From assembly GCF_017315945.1 (NCBI RefSeq), contig NZ_JAFLWI010000016.1:124001-188000 (forward strand): a stretch of DNA of 64,000 nucleotides, in the 5' to 3' direction. A program made the position numbers and the translations under genes. Below, piece by piece: positions 33,435 through 41,957 of this stretch. This DNA is from Candidatus Enterococcus courvalinii (GTDB taxonomy: Bacteria; Bacillota; Bacilli; Lactobacillales; Enterococcaceae). The first letter of the stretch is position 1. The number at the start of each line of letters is the position of its first letter. Under the pieces are notes generated by a model. It had not been told where the DNA came from. It searched no databases and saw nothing but the letters and a program-made list of their open reading frames with translations.

Positions 33435-34226
33435 TTATTTACATCGCTGAAAAAATAAATAAAGCTGATGCGAATGTTTAATCTTCTTATATCTTTGAGG
33501 TTGCTTCTGATAGAATTGTTGATGATGATTTTCAGCTGGCCAAAACGTTTTTGCTTGGCGAATCTCTGTGACGATAGGTTGGCTATATCGTTTAGATTGA
33601 ATCAGTTGTTCTTTTGACTTTTCAGCCAATCGTCTTTGCTGTTCATTTACAACAAATAGAATTGAACGATATTGTTTTCCTCGATCCTGAAATTGGCCAA
33701 AGGCATCTGTAGGATCTGAGATTTGCCAATAAATTTCCAGTAATTCTTCATACTTTATTTGGCGTGTATCAAAGATGATTTCTACAGCTTCCACATGCCC
33801 AGTATAGCCACCACTGACTTGATCATAATTAGGTTCTTTGGTTTCTCCCCCTGTATAACCAGATAGTACTGAGAGCACACCTGGTTTTGTTTCAAAAGGT
33901 TCAACCATGCACCAGAAGCAGCCTCCGGCAAAAATCGCACGTTCTTGATACAAGGTTGAAGTTATCTTATGTTTACTGTAATCATAAGCTCGCGCGCTCG
34001 CCGACTCCCCCGTAATCCTTAAATAAAAATCCATCACATCTGGTGTCAAATTATCTCGCAATGCTAAAGGACGCAAGTTGACTTCCAGTTTTTCTATTGC
34101 TTGCTTCGTTGGCATCCTTGCACTATTTTCTTTTGCTTCTTCAAATTGTGTTCTTTCCCATTCCCTTGTGTTTGGATTCAAAATAAGATTATAAATATCT
34201 GCTTCCACCTGTGTTATATCCAACAT
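33435..34226 (-). CDS. msrA: Peptide-methionine (S)-S-oxide reductase MsrA with N-terminal extension
   Basis: A 263-residue protein whose residues 95-255 form a standard MsrA, which repairs oxidised methionine. The catalytic motif is AGGCFWC with Cys103, followed by [30 protein letters not shown] and [13 protein letters not shown]. The first 90 residues are an extra helical domain of unknown role ([17 protein letters not shown]). Resolving cysteine is probably Cys262 in FQRCK at the end. Start ATG at 34226 follows GAAGGA. Monocistronic with its own terminator. Confidence 0.92.
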   Translation of the reverse strand: MLDITQVEADIYNLILNPNTREWERTQFEEAKENSARMPTKQAIEKLEVNLRPLALRDNLTPDVMDFYLRITGESASARAYDYSKHKITSTLYQERAIFAGGCFWCMVEPFETKPGVLSVLSGYTGGETKEPNYDQVSGGYTGHVEAVEIIFDTRQIKYEELLEIYWQISDPTDAFGQFQDRGKQYRSILFVVNEQQRRLAEKSKEQLIQSKRYSQPIVTEIRQAKTFWPAENHHQQFYQKQPQRYKKIKHSHQLYLFFQRCK

Positions 34227-34332
34227 AAAATGTCCTTCTTTCAACTTTTCCTCTCGTTTACTTAAAAATGCTTACTTGAAATTTAGCACAAAGCATAACA
34301 ATCTCTTATTTAGTTAAGTTTGCCTATTTTTT

Positions 34333-34968
34333 CTAACTTCGTAATTGAAAAAAGCTTAAACAAATCATTGGCAAATAGTTAAAGAAAAAACTTAAGCGTT
34401 GAAAAAACCCCAATTGTTTAAAAAATGCGAACTGACTAACCGACGGAATCCGCGCTAATCCGTAAAGACCTGCGATCAGCAAACTAATAACCGTTAAAAC
34501 AAGATAAACATGGCTAAGTGCGATTTGACCCCCTTGTCGATAGAACAAAACAAGCAACAACGGAAAAAGTAAAAATCCTGCATAGCCTAGACCAGAACCT
34601 ATGTTATGAACCCAAGTCGAAAAATTCCAAGAACTTTCATTCGTATTTATACTGAATAGCCCAGTAAAAATACAATCACCGATCCCATATAGACCAACTG
34701 CTGTGACTGCAAGCATTGCAAGTGTTTTTGATGTTCCAGCAAATAGTTGATACAGCGCAGGCAATGAAAGAACAAAAAAAAGTCCAGATACAACTGACCA
34801 GATCAAAAAAGCACTTCTAACTGGACTATCTACGTCACCAAACACACTAATCACGGTAGTCATTTGATTCAGCTTAGGATAAAAAAGTCCAAGGATATAA
34901 GGGGTCAACAAATCACTAATCACACCTAATAATAAAAAATAAAAACCATATTTTTGTAAAATAATCAT
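34333..34968 (-). CDS. Six-span membrane protein, DUF998-like
   Basis: A 211-residue integral membrane protein with about six hydrophobic helices and little else. The pattern (a first helix ending in a proline-containing LTPYILG, a VGLYGIGDCIFTGLF helix, HNIGSGLGYAGFLLFPLLL) resembles DUF998 proteins, whose function is unknown. No catalytic residues stand out. It is monocistronic between msrA and the EIIC_2/panE pair. The family call is tentative. Confidence 0.7.
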   Translation of the reverse strand: MIILQKYGFYFLLLGVISDLLTPYILGLFYPKLNQMTTVISVFGDVDSPVRSAFLIWSVVSGLFFVLSLPALYQLFAGTSKTLAMLAVTAVGLYGIGDCIFTGLFSINTNESSWNFSTWVHNIGSGLGYAGFLLFPLLLVLFYRQGGQIALSHVYLVLTVISLLIAGLYGLARIPSVSQFAFFKQLGFFQRLSFFFNYLPMICLSFFQLRS

Positions 34969-35148
34969 TTTATCCCCTACTTTTTAGTGATCATTCCAAT
35001 AATCTAATGATCAAATTTTTTCTCATTTTAACACATATTCTTAGTTTAGTTGTCTTTTGGACAATCGACAGACGTAAAGATAAGTCTCATCTGCAACTTA
35101 GAATTTTTATTGAACGGAAGAATCAATTTGTCAAACTCCATCTCAATC

Positions 35149-35189
35149 AAAAAAAACGTAAGTCAGATGTTGTTGACATCTGACTTACG
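35149..35189 (-). terminator. Terminator of the panE-EIIC_2 operon
   Basis: CGTAAGTCAGATGT and ACATCTGACTTACG pair perfectly around a five-base loop and are followed on the minus strand by eight T. Confidence 0.93.
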
Positions 35190-35229
35190 CATACGTATCC
35201 ATCGATCAAAAATTTCTTAGCAACATCTA

Positions 35230-36282
35230 CTAGCCTAAAAATTTGAACACTTCTTCTCGGTCATACAGTTTAAATACTTTCTCACATAAAACTTGGGTAA
35301 TCAATGCCGCAAAAACAGGAATGACTAACCAACAAAGAACAACAAGAAAGCCATTTAACCCTGCATCTAAAGAAGCTAGCGGACCAACAAGCCCGACCAC
35401 ACCAAAACCAGCAGAAGCAGGTGTACCTGAAATAGAAAAGAGTGCAACAGGAATAGCTGTGATCACTGCGCTAACTAAACAAGGAATAAGAATTACTGGT
35501 TTTCTAAATAAATTAGGCATCATCATTTTCATCGCGCCTAAAGCAATCGCAATTGTCACACCTGATTTGTTCACCTTCCAAGAGTTCACTACTAAAACAA
35601 AAGTCGTTGCCGCTACACCCATTGCAGCCGCACCAGCAGAAATACCATCTAATTGGATTGCCATTCCGATTGCTACTGTTGAAATAGGCGAGATAATCAA
35701 GAAGGCAAAGGAACACCCAATTAAGATAGACATTAATAACGGTTGTAAAGTAGTGAAATTATTAATTAATGCGCCAATTGCAGAAGTAATGGCTGTTACA
35801 TAAGGGAACAGATAAAAACCAAGTAAACCAGCACCTACACCTACAACAATTGGCGTTAACACAATCGAAACCGACCCAAAACTATTTCCAATTAGTAAAA
35901 TCAGCCCGACAGCAATCGACGCTGTTAGCATCGTGTTAATAATATCTCCTGTACCAGCACCAACATAAACACCTGCTTCACCCAACTCAGGTGTGAATTT
36001 GACGACACCAGAACCTACAAAAGAAGCGCCAGCTACAACCATCATTCTCATTGGATCAAATCCAAATTGTAAAGCAATCAAACCACCGATAATCAAAGGC
36101 GTCGCTAGTTGAAAAATAACTGCTAACTGTGCGATTGTTACCGCAAAAGGATACGCACTAAAATATTTTAAAATGGCACCTAATACTGCATTCGGAATCA
36201 ATCCAATAATGATTCCCGTTGCTGTACCAGCAAGAACTTTATTCAGAAAAATTTTCGGTGATATTTTTTGTGAAGTTTCCAT
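35230..36282 (-). CDS. PTS_EIIC_2-family membrane protein
   Basis: A 350-residue polytopic membrane protein (about nine or ten helices) of the PTS_EIIC_2 (PF13303-type) family: KVLAGTATGIIIGLIPNAVLG, LIIGGLIALQFGFDPMRMMVVAGASFVGSG and the glycine-rich ISGTPASAGFGVVGLVGP. Proteins of this family look like isolated EIIC domains, usually without EIIA/EIIB partners, and none is encoded nearby. It follows a ketopantoate reductase gene by 12 bases, so transport of a pantothenate-pathway compound or another 2-oxo acid is a possible role. That is inference; nothing in the protein itself shows the substrate. Confidence 0.8.
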   Translation of the reverse strand: METSQKISPKIFLNKVLAGTATGIIIGLIPNAVLGAILKYFSAYPFAVTIAQLAVIFQLATPLIIGGLIALQFGFDPMRMMVVAGASFVGSGVVKFTPELGEAGVYVGAGTGDIINTMLTASIAVGLILLIGNSFGSVSIVLTPIVVGVGAGLLGFYLFPYVTAITSAIGALINNFTTLQPLLMSILIGCSFAFLIISPISTVAIGMAIQLDGISAGAAAMGVAATTFVLVVNSWKVNKSGVTIAIALGAMKMMMPNLFRKPVILIPCLVSAVITAIPVALFSISGTPASAGFGVVGLVGPLASLDAGLNGFLVVLCWLVIPVFAALITQVLCEKVFKLYDREEVFKFLG

Positions 36283-36294
36283 TCAATCTCTCCT

Positions 36295-37233
36295 TTACTT
36301 TACATTTAAGCTATCTTCTTTTGCATGGACAAGTTCAGTTAAGAAATCACAATAAGGCGTTGCAATATCATATTTCTTACCTTTTCTAGAAATTGCCCCA
36401 TTGATATAATCGATTTCTGTTAATCGATGATTCTTGATTAGGTCTTGGTACATTGAAGGATAATGTAACCCAATTGTTTCCGGGTCAAAACAAGATTCAC
36501 AATGTGCAATGACTTCTGGAATATCTAGTTCAATATTTTCTACTGCTGCCACTTTGGCAAACTCATTAACAATCGTTTCCACCATCTTATGAGCAGTTGA
36601 TGTTCTTCCTAGCTCAGCCATATTAACATCTAAGATCGTACATAGCCCGTTCATTGTTCCATTCACACAAGCTTTACGATAAATAGAATAATGAATATTA
36701 TCAGAAAAATGAGCATTTAGTCCTGATTCAGATAATTTATCCGCCAATTTTTTCGCAGCTACTTCTTTTCCAGCACCTAAATTTTGTAATTCGATTGAAC
36801 CATTGCCAAATAATTTGACCTGACCTGGCCCTTCTAAACCAGCAGTCCACATTGTATTTCCAATATAAATATTTTCCATTGGTACAAACTTCTCAATGAT
36901 ATCTTCATGCCCAATACCATTTAATAAACATAAAACCTCTGTATCTTTTTTGATTAACGATTGGATATCTTGTAACATCTTTTCTAACTGCATCGCTTTG
37001 GTAAACAGAATAATCAAATCCACTTGGTCTTCTTTTTCTACTTCAGATTGAAGAACAATTGGTAGCTGTTCTACCACTTCTTCACCATTAAAATTGGCTT
37101 TTAAGCCATGCTCTTTGATTTGTTGGACATGGTCTGCCCAACCATCAATTAATAATACCTCATTTCTTCCTTGATGAAGCATTAAGCCAAAACGACTTCC
37201 CATTGCGCCAGCGCCTGCAATTGCTATTTTCAT
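36295..37233 (-). CDS. panE: 2-dehydropantoate 2-reductase
   Basis: A 312-residue ketopantoate reductase-family enzyme, which reduces ketopantoate to pantoate with NADPH. N-terminal nucleotide-binding motif IAGAGAMGSRFG, the catalytic-lysine region SIYRKACVNGTMNGLCTIL (about 185-205), and the C-terminal SMYQDLIKNHRLTEIDYINGAI with the conserved glutamate are visible. GGAGG precedes the ATG. It is first of two genes, with the EIIC_2-type membrane protein behind it. The family also includes enzymes acting on other 2-oxo acids, so the pathway assignment is probable, not certain; panB and panC are not in the window. Confidence 0.87.
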   Translation of the reverse strand: MKIAIAGAGAMGSRFGLMLHQGRNEVLLIDGWADHVQQIKEHGLKANFNGEEVVEQLPIVLQSEVEKEDQVDLIILFTKAMQLEKMLQDIQSLIKKDTEVLCLLNGIGHEDIIEKFVPMENIYIGNTMWTAGLEGPGQVKLFGNGSIELQNLGAGKEVAAKKLADKLSESGLNAHFSDNIHYSIYRKACVNGTMNGLCTILDVNMAELGRTSTAHKMVETIVNEFAKVAAVENIELDIPEVIAHCESCFDPETIGLHYPSMYQDLIKNHRLTEIDYINGAISRKGKKYDIATPYCDFLTELVHAKEDSLNVK

Positions 37234-37258
37234 TTATTCTTCCTCCTTTTTTCTTTCT

Positions 37259-37287
37259 ATTATACTCATTTGAGAACTATTTCACAA
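37259..37287 (-). promoter_or_regulatory. Promoter of panE-EIIC_2
   Basis: Minus-strand TTGTGA (37282-37287) and a perfect TATAAT (37259-37264) are 17 bases apart, about 25 bases before the panE start. Confidence 0.75.
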
Positions 37288-37435
37288 TCTTGTTTCGTTA
37301 CTCTTCATTCATCTTCCATACTTATATCCATAATTCCCGTTATTTTATCAATATCTCAATAAAAACAGGAATCGTATTCTTAGTTTCTCTTGCATCAGTC
37401 TGACAGCAAAAAAAAACAATACATTCATAAAAAAA

Positions 37436-37470
37436 TCCCCTACTTCTTCTATCTAAAGAGTAGAGGGTTA
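37436..37470 (-). terminator. Terminator downstream of the 208-residue protein gene
   Basis: CCCTCTACTC pairs with GAAGTAGGGG (one bulge) and is followed on the minus strand by ATTTTTTT. The remaining DNA between 37290 and 37592 shows no gene. Confidence 0.75.
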
Positions 37471-37592
37471 ATTTCGTATCTAGGGAAGTCTTTTATTGAT
37501 TTGATTGGGCGTTTTCTTTTGAAAAAAACTTTACCCCAGATTTTCTTCCATTTTTACAGTTATAACTAGCACTTACCATGGAAAACTACCTA

Positions 37593-38219
37593 TTATTGTC
37601 TATGGGAATAATAATTTAAAATTGGTACTTCTTGATTAATTAGTTCATCTCCCAATAATCTCTCCAGTTTCTTAGCTTTTCCTGACTCAATGGGAACTAT
37701 CCAAGCCCAAACTAAATAATTTCGTAAAAGTTCATCATATTTTGCCAATCGTTCATTGCCATATTGAGTCCTTAAAATGATATTTTCAGTACCAGATAAA
37801 CGATTTGTATTGAGTGGATAAAAAAGATCTCCACCTAAAAAAAGAGCATCAGAAGATGATTTACCCACGGTAACGACCATTCCATCTTCCCTATGTGTTA
37901 CATACAAATATTCATATGGCCTCACTTCACCTAATGAATCAATTATTTCTTGTCCTTTATCTCTAATAGCGATTTCTCTCTCACTCTTATTTAGCAAAAG
38001 CTTTTTCATGTCAAATTCAATCGGTTGTTTTATTTTCGTAAATTCATTTCTACTATTAATCCAATTTGCGATTAATTTTTTCACATGTTCTAGCGTAAAA
38101 TTTGATTTATTAGCTACATACTTTTTTTCTTGTATCAAGGACATTTTGCCGCGAAGTTCAAAACTGAGCCTACATCGATCTTTTATTTCTTTGAAAAGTA
38201 TCTCATCTTCGTTAATCAT
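37593..38219 (-). CDS. Uncharacterised 208-residue protein
   Basis: I do not recognise this protein. It is soluble, has no signal peptide, and falls into a basic, helical N-terminal half (about 1-90, KKLIANWINSRNEF) and a C-terminal half with strand-like segments (EYLYVTHREDGMVVTVGKSSSD). The end, KKLERLLGDELINQEVPILNYYS, is faintly like the last helix and Asn of GIY-YIG nucleases, and YLYV...VGKSS could be their first strands, but the spacing is unusual and I do not assign it. It lies 84 bases after the yehS-like gene on the same strand and is followed by a terminator. Confidence 0.65.
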   Translation of the reverse strand: MINEDEILFKEIKDRCRLSFELRGKMSLIQEKKYVANKSNFTLEHVKKLIANWINSRNEFTKIKQPIEFDMKKLLLNKSEREIAIRDKGQEIIDSLGEVRPYEYLYVTHREDGMVVTVGKSSSDALFLGGDLFYPLNTNRLSGTENIILRTQYGNERLAKYDELLRNYLVWAWIVPIESGKAKKLERLLGDELINQEVPILNYYSHRQ

Positions 38220-38303
38220 AGAACCCCTCTGTTTCCTTAATTTTCATCTACTATCAAAACTAGTCCTCATTGAAACAGCAACCTTTTTTCTGTCGCATGC
38301 CTT

Positions 38304-38810
38304 CTATCCTTTACGATTATAAATTCCAAGGCCCTTAAGGAAATTACGCATATATTTATCTCCGCAAGGCTTAAAATTTCGTTGTCCTTCTTTTCTCAAA
38401 AATGCGCCGATTTCCCCTTTTGATGGATAGATTTCTGCCTCAGAAAAAACATCTAAAATATCATCGGTGGTCATAGACAAGGCGATTTTTAGTTTTTTTA
38501 GTAATACATTGTTGATGTGTTTTATTTCCTTGCTCTTTTGTGGCGTGTCTGCTGTCGACCTATCTTTTTGCGGACCACGAGCTAAGAGAATCAGACCATT
38601 AAGGAATGCGTCAAAAATCTGATTATTAATGGCTTTTTCATACACATTGTTTTCCGCATTGTCTTTGTGCTTGTCTTGGACTTTTGTCAGTACCGCCCTC
38701 GCTTCTTCTTTATTTAATGGTACACCGCCCAACTCAAAAGCTTTCAGCAAATCTGCATCTTTCAAATCAATGGCATAACGTAGTCGCAATAATCTATCGT
38801 TGTTATTCAT
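38304..38810 (-). CDS. yehS: DUF1456 protein, YehS-like
   Basis: A 168-residue protein made of two repeats of the DUF1456 domain (about 1-75 and 90-165): NDRLLRLRYAIDLKDADLLKAFELGG with FDAFLNGLILLARG, and NVLLKKLKIALSMTTDDILDVFSEAE with NFKPCGDKYMRNFLKGLG. The E. coli relative YehS has no known function. A basic 20-residue linker joins the repeats. It precedes the 208-residue unknown gene and could share a transcript with it. Confidence 0.85.
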   Translation of the reverse strand: MNNNDRLLRLRYAIDLKDADLLKAFELGGVPLNKEEARAVLTKVQDKHKDNAENNVYEKAINNQIFDAFLNGLILLARGPQKDRSTADTPQKSKEIKHINNVLLKKLKIALSMTTDDILDVFSEAEIYPSKGEIGAFLRKEGQRNFKPCGDKYMRNFLKGLGIYNRKG

Positions 38811-38895
38811 TTACTTCTCCTAAGTATTTAATATTTACTTCCTTATATACCTTAGCTTCTCTAAAATTTGATTCAGTATTCCTAGTAAAAACGTA

Positions 38896-39375
38896 TCACT
38901 TATGATAAGGTGCCCCCGTATTGATCCGAAACACACGATAAATTTGTTCCACTAAAATAAGGCGCATCAATTGATGTGGATAAGTCATTTTACCAAATGA
39001 GATTTGTGTATTGCTTCGTTTCATCACAGACTCGCTTAGTCCAAGTGATCCACCAATCACAAATGTCAGATGACTTTTCCCTTGAATACCTAATTGATCA
39101 ATTTGTTTTGCAAATGCTTCACTCGTTGGATTTTTCCCATTAATTGCCAATGCAAAGACATAATCATGTTCTTTAATCTTTGAAAGGATGCGCTCGCCTT
39201 CTTTATCTTTGACCTGTTGCATCTGCGCATTACTTAAATTTTCTGGCGCTTTTTCATCAGGTACTTCAATCAATTCTATTTTTGCGTACGCTCCAAGACG
39301 TTTTACATATTCGTTGATTCCTTGAATTAGATACTTTTCCTTTAATTTCCCAACAGATATTATTTTAATATTCAT
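38896..39375 (-). CDS. rlmH: 23S rRNA (pseudouridine1915-N3)-methyltransferase RlmH
   Basis: A 159-residue SPOUT methyltransferase that modifies pseudouridine 1915 in helix 69 of 23S r[19 protein letters not shown] at the start, [14 protein letters not shown], and the knot-forming C-terminus [30 protein letters not shown] are conserved to the last residue. In staphylococci this gene is the SCC insertion site; here its 3' end is intact and no inserted element follows. Divergent from htrA across a 430-base gap with DnaA-box-like sequences. Confidence 0.97.
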   Translation of the reverse strand: MNIKIISVGKLKEKYLIQGINEYVKRLGAYAKIELIEVPDEKAPENLSNAQMQQVKDKEGERILSKIKEHDYVFALAINGKNPTSEAFAKQIDQLGIQGKSHLTFVIGGSLGLSESVMKRSNTQISFGKMTYPHQLMRLILVEQIYRVFRINTGAPYHK

Positions 39376-39470
39376 TTTCTACTCCTTTATCAACACAAAA
39401 TTGCTGCTATTAGCATTTCACTTTAGTTTATCATGCTTTTTTCTTTTTTTCTTCCGCACAAGTGGAAAAG

Positions 39471-39667
39471 TTTTACACACATAGTTATGCACAACATCCA
39501 CAGGTTTATCCACAGAAAACCCTGTTTTTTTCCTTATTTTATCAATATTTTTGATACAAACATATGTTTCTCCCATTTTTATCCACTTTATCAACAACCT
39601 GTGTATAACTTTCGTACTTAGTTTTCCTCAATAAAAATAAAAAGTTTTACACAACTACTGTGGAAAA
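39471..39667. other. Cluster of DnaA-box sequences between rlmH and htrA
   Basis: Three exact TTATNCACA sites lie at 39485-39493 (TTATGCACA), 39506-39514 (TTATCCACA) and 39600-39608 (reverse, TTATACACA). One-mismatch copies lie at 39471-39479 and 39645-39653 (TTTTACACA), 39579-39587 (TTATCCACT), 39588-39596 (TTATCAACA) and 39659-39667 (reverse TTTTCCACA). The surrounding DNA is very A/T-rich. It is either an origin-linked DnaA-binding region or a DnaA-titration/regulatory site. Confidence 0.65.
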
Positions 39668-39731
39668 CAAAAACTAGATTTTTTCATCTGTAAACAGATA
39701 TTTTTCCTAAAGTTTTTCATAAAAAGTTCAC

Positions 39732-39771
39732 AGTCTAAAAGTAGACTAAATTTATCAAATGAGTCTATACT
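39732..39771 (+). promoter_or_regulatory. htrA promoter region with inverted repeat
   Basis: AGTCTA-AAAG-TAGACT at 39732-39747 is a perfect 6-base inverted repeat; its second arm TAGACT can be the -35, 18 bases from TATACT at 39766-39771. The repeat is a plausible response-regulator site for envelope stress; it resembles but does not equal the LiaR/CesR-type AGTCT-N2-AGACT box. Confidence 0.55.
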
Positions 39772-39806
39772 AATGATAGATAAAAAAGTGAACGGAGGAG
39801 GAACAC

Positions 39807-41087
39807 ATGGATAAAAAAGATGTGACACCTAAAATGAAAAAAAATAATCATGGATTTTGGAGAAAGTTAGGACTTGGCCTTGTTGGTGGTGTCCTTGGCG
39901 GATTGATTACCGCAGGGATATTTTATGGTGCTATGGGCTCGTCTTTTACAACTTCTTCAACCAGCGCAAGCGGCAATCAAAATTCTGCTGGTGAAACAGT
40001 CGTTGAGAATGTCAAAGTCAATGTTGAATCAGATATTACCAGTGCTGTTGATAAAGTACAAGGCGCTGTCGTTTCAGTAATCAATTTGCAAAACCAAAAT
40101 CAATCGAGTGAATTCGGTCAGCTCTTTGGACAACAGGAACAAAGCAGTTCTGATGAGAATTTAGAAGCGTATAGCGAAGGTAGTGGTGTCATTTATAAGA
40201 AAGATGGCGATTCTGCCTATATCGTTACAAATAATCACGTGGTCGATGGCCAACAAGGCTTAGAAGTTTTACTGAAAGATGGAAGTAAAGTAAAGGCCGA
40301 ATTAGTAGGAACAGATGCTTATTCTGACTTAGCGGTACTAAAAATCAATGCTGATAAAGTCGACACAGTTGCTTCATTTGGTGACTCCGAATCCTTAAAA
40401 GTTGGTGAACCTGCCATTGCAATCGGCTCGCCACTAGGTTCAGCTTATGCTAACTCAGTAACTTCAGGTATTGTGTCTTCTTTAAATCGTCAAGTAACTA
40501 GTACCAACGAATCAAACGAAACAGTCAATATCAATGCAATCCAAACCGATGCGGCAATCAATCCTGGGAATTCAGGTGGTCCCTTAGTAAACATTGAAGG
40601 ACAAGTAATCGGAATCAACTCAAGTAAGATTGCTAGTACATCAGAATCTTCATCTGACGTAAATGTGGAAGGCATGGGCTTTGCAATTCCAAGTAATGAT
40701 GTAGTGAATGTCATTAATCAATTAGAAAAAGATGGAAAGGTAACCCGTCCTGCACTTGGAATTACAATGGTTGACTTGTCTGCTATCTCTACACAACAAC
40801 AAGAACAAGTATTGAAGATTCCAACTTCAGTGACAAATGGTGTCATCGTAACGAATGTTCAAGCAGCTACTCCTGCTGAAAAAGCGGGATTGAAACAATA
40901 CGACGTTATCACTAAAATTGATGATACTGAAGTTTCTTCTGGGGTAGAATTACAAACTGCACTTTACAAGAAAAAAGTCGGTGACAGTGTCAAAGTGACT
41001 TACTACCGTGGATCTGAAGAAAAAACTGCTACGGTAGAATTGACAATCGATCAATCTTCATTGAAACAAAATAATTCAAATGAATAA
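39807..41087 (+). CDS. htrA: HtrA/DegP-like membrane-anchored serine protease
   Basis: A 426-residue quality-control protease acting outside the membrane. Residues 1-20 are cytoplasmic, 21-45 form one membrane helix (LGLGLVGGVLGGLITAGIFYGA), followed by a Ser/Asn-rich linker. The trypsin-like domain (about 80-300) has the triad histidine in IVTNNHVVDG, aspartate in YSDLAVLKI and serine in NPGNSGGPLVN. A single PDZ domain covers about 315-410 (GVIVTNVQAATPAEKAGLKQYDVI). GGAGGAGG precedes the ATG. Monocistronic with a strong terminator; single surface HtrA is usual for enterococci and streptococci. Confidence 0.96.
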   Translation: MDKKDVTPKMKKNNHGFWRKLGLGLVGGVLGGLITAGIFYGAMGSSFTTSSTSASGNQNSAGETVVENVKVNVESDITSAVDKVQGAVVSVINLQNQNQSSEFGQLFGQQEQSSSDENLEAYSEGSGVIYKKDGDSAYIVTNNHVVDGQQGLEVLLKDGSKVKAELVGTDAYSDLAVLKINADKVDTVASFGDSESLKVGEPAIAIGSPLGSAYANSVTSGIVSSLNRQVTSTNESNETVNINAIQTDAAINPGNSGGPLVNIEGQVIGINSSKIASTSESSSDVNVEGMGFAIPSNDVVNVINQLEKDGKVTRPALGITMVDLSAISTQQQEQVLKIPTSVTNGVIVTNVQAATPAEKAGLKQYDVITKIDDTEVSSGVELQTALYKKKVGDSVKVTYYRGSEEKTATVELTIDQSSLKQNNSNE

Positions 41088-41098
41088 TGATGTGTAAC

Positions 41099-41145
41099 AA
41101 AAAAGGTGGGACAAAACGAAACGACGTTTTGTCCCACCTTTTTCC
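41099..41145. terminator. Two-way terminator between htrA and ytpR
   Basis: AAAAAGGTGGGACAAAACG and CGTTTTGTCCCACCTTTTT pair around a short loop, with T runs on both strands. It serves the convergent htrA and ytpR genes. Confidence 0.93.
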
Positions 41146-41158
41146 ATTCATTTAATTT

Positions 41159-41764
41159 CTATTTAGGAAATGCTTCACCAACAACTGCCTCTTCTGGTAA
41201 GACTAAAATTCCTTTTTCTGCTGGCGCATCTGGCAAATGTAATTCGCGAGCCGAACAGATCATACCATAGCTCTCTACTCCACGTAATGATCCAGGCCAA
41301 ATCATCAAGCCATCAGGCATCATTGCGCCCGGTTTTGCCACAACTACTTTTTGTCCAGCTTCGATATTGGGCGCACCACAAACGATTTGTAAAACATTTC
41401 CATTATCCACTTCTGTTTCTGTAATGGATAAATGATCAGAATCAGGATGTGGGACACATGTTTTAACATAGCCAACAACAATTTTAGGTTCATTATCCGC
41501 AATTAATGTCTCGGTAAAACCAGCTTCTTTAATCAAACGATTTAATTCCGCTAATTGTTCTTGATTAATTGTTACTTGACCATTTCCTTCAATGGTCAAA
41601 TGATCAGAGATGTGGAAAAAGTTCCAAGCAACGATTTGACCAGAAGCATCTTTCACTTGAGCTACATTCCATTTCCGTTCAACTTTATTTTCTGTTCCTT
41701 TGTCGTCGGCTACAACTACCATTAAGGTATCTCCGACATGTGCTTTGTTATAAGCAAAAATCAT
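41159..41764 (-). CDS. ytpR: YtpR-like tRNA-binding domain protein
   Basis: A 201-residue protein with an N-terminal DUF4479 domain (about 1-85) and a C-terminal tRNA-binding (EMAP/PheT-N-like) OB fold (about 90-198: VGYVKTCVPHPDSDHLSITETEVDNG, IVCGAPNIEAGQKVVVAKPGA, SYGMICSARELHL). Matches Bacillus YtpR, whose role is not settled; RNA binding is implied by the fold. Conserved near thioredoxin-like and M42 peptidase genes in Firmicutes, as here, but uspA lies between and a terminator-like hairpin separates it from uspA. Confidence 0.88.
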   Translation of the reverse strand: MIFAYNKAHVGDTLMVVVADDKGTENKVERKWNVAQVKDASGQIVAWNFFHISDHLTIEGNGQVTINQEQLAELNRLIKEAGFTETLIADNEPKIVVGYVKTCVPHPDSDHLSITETEVDNGNVLQIVCGAPNIEAGQKVVVAKPGAMMPDGLMIWPGSLRGVESYGMICSARELHLPDAPAEKGILVLPEEAVVGEAFPK

Positions 41765-41861
41765 GTTCTTTCCTCCATTATCTCTTGCTGGGGTTTATCT
41801 TAACAAAAAAAACACACCTCTGCATGAGATTTTTTTCATTCACGTCATGAAAAATGACCAA

Positions 41862-41910
41862 AAAAAGGGAGTGACAAAAGACAACTTTCGAGTTTGCCAC
41901 CCACTTTTTT
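41862..41910 (-). terminator. Probable terminator of uspA
   Basis: An imperfect hairpin (AAGTGGGTGGCAAA against TTTGTCACTCCCTTT on the minus strand) ends in a T run. It is located about 50 bases after the uspA stop. Confidence 0.6.
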
Positions 41911-41957
41911 TCAACACAGTACTTTCCAACAATTATTGAGTAAAATAAAGCAAAATT

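Noticed and set aside
38896-39375. rlmH as an attachment site for an integrated SCC-like element
   Set aside because: The 3' end is intact and the neighbours show no recombinase, direct repeats or element genes.
39463-39667. The DnaA-box cluster as the chromosome origin itself
   Set aside because: No dnaA, dnaN, rpmH or parB nearby; kept only as a DnaA-binding candidate.
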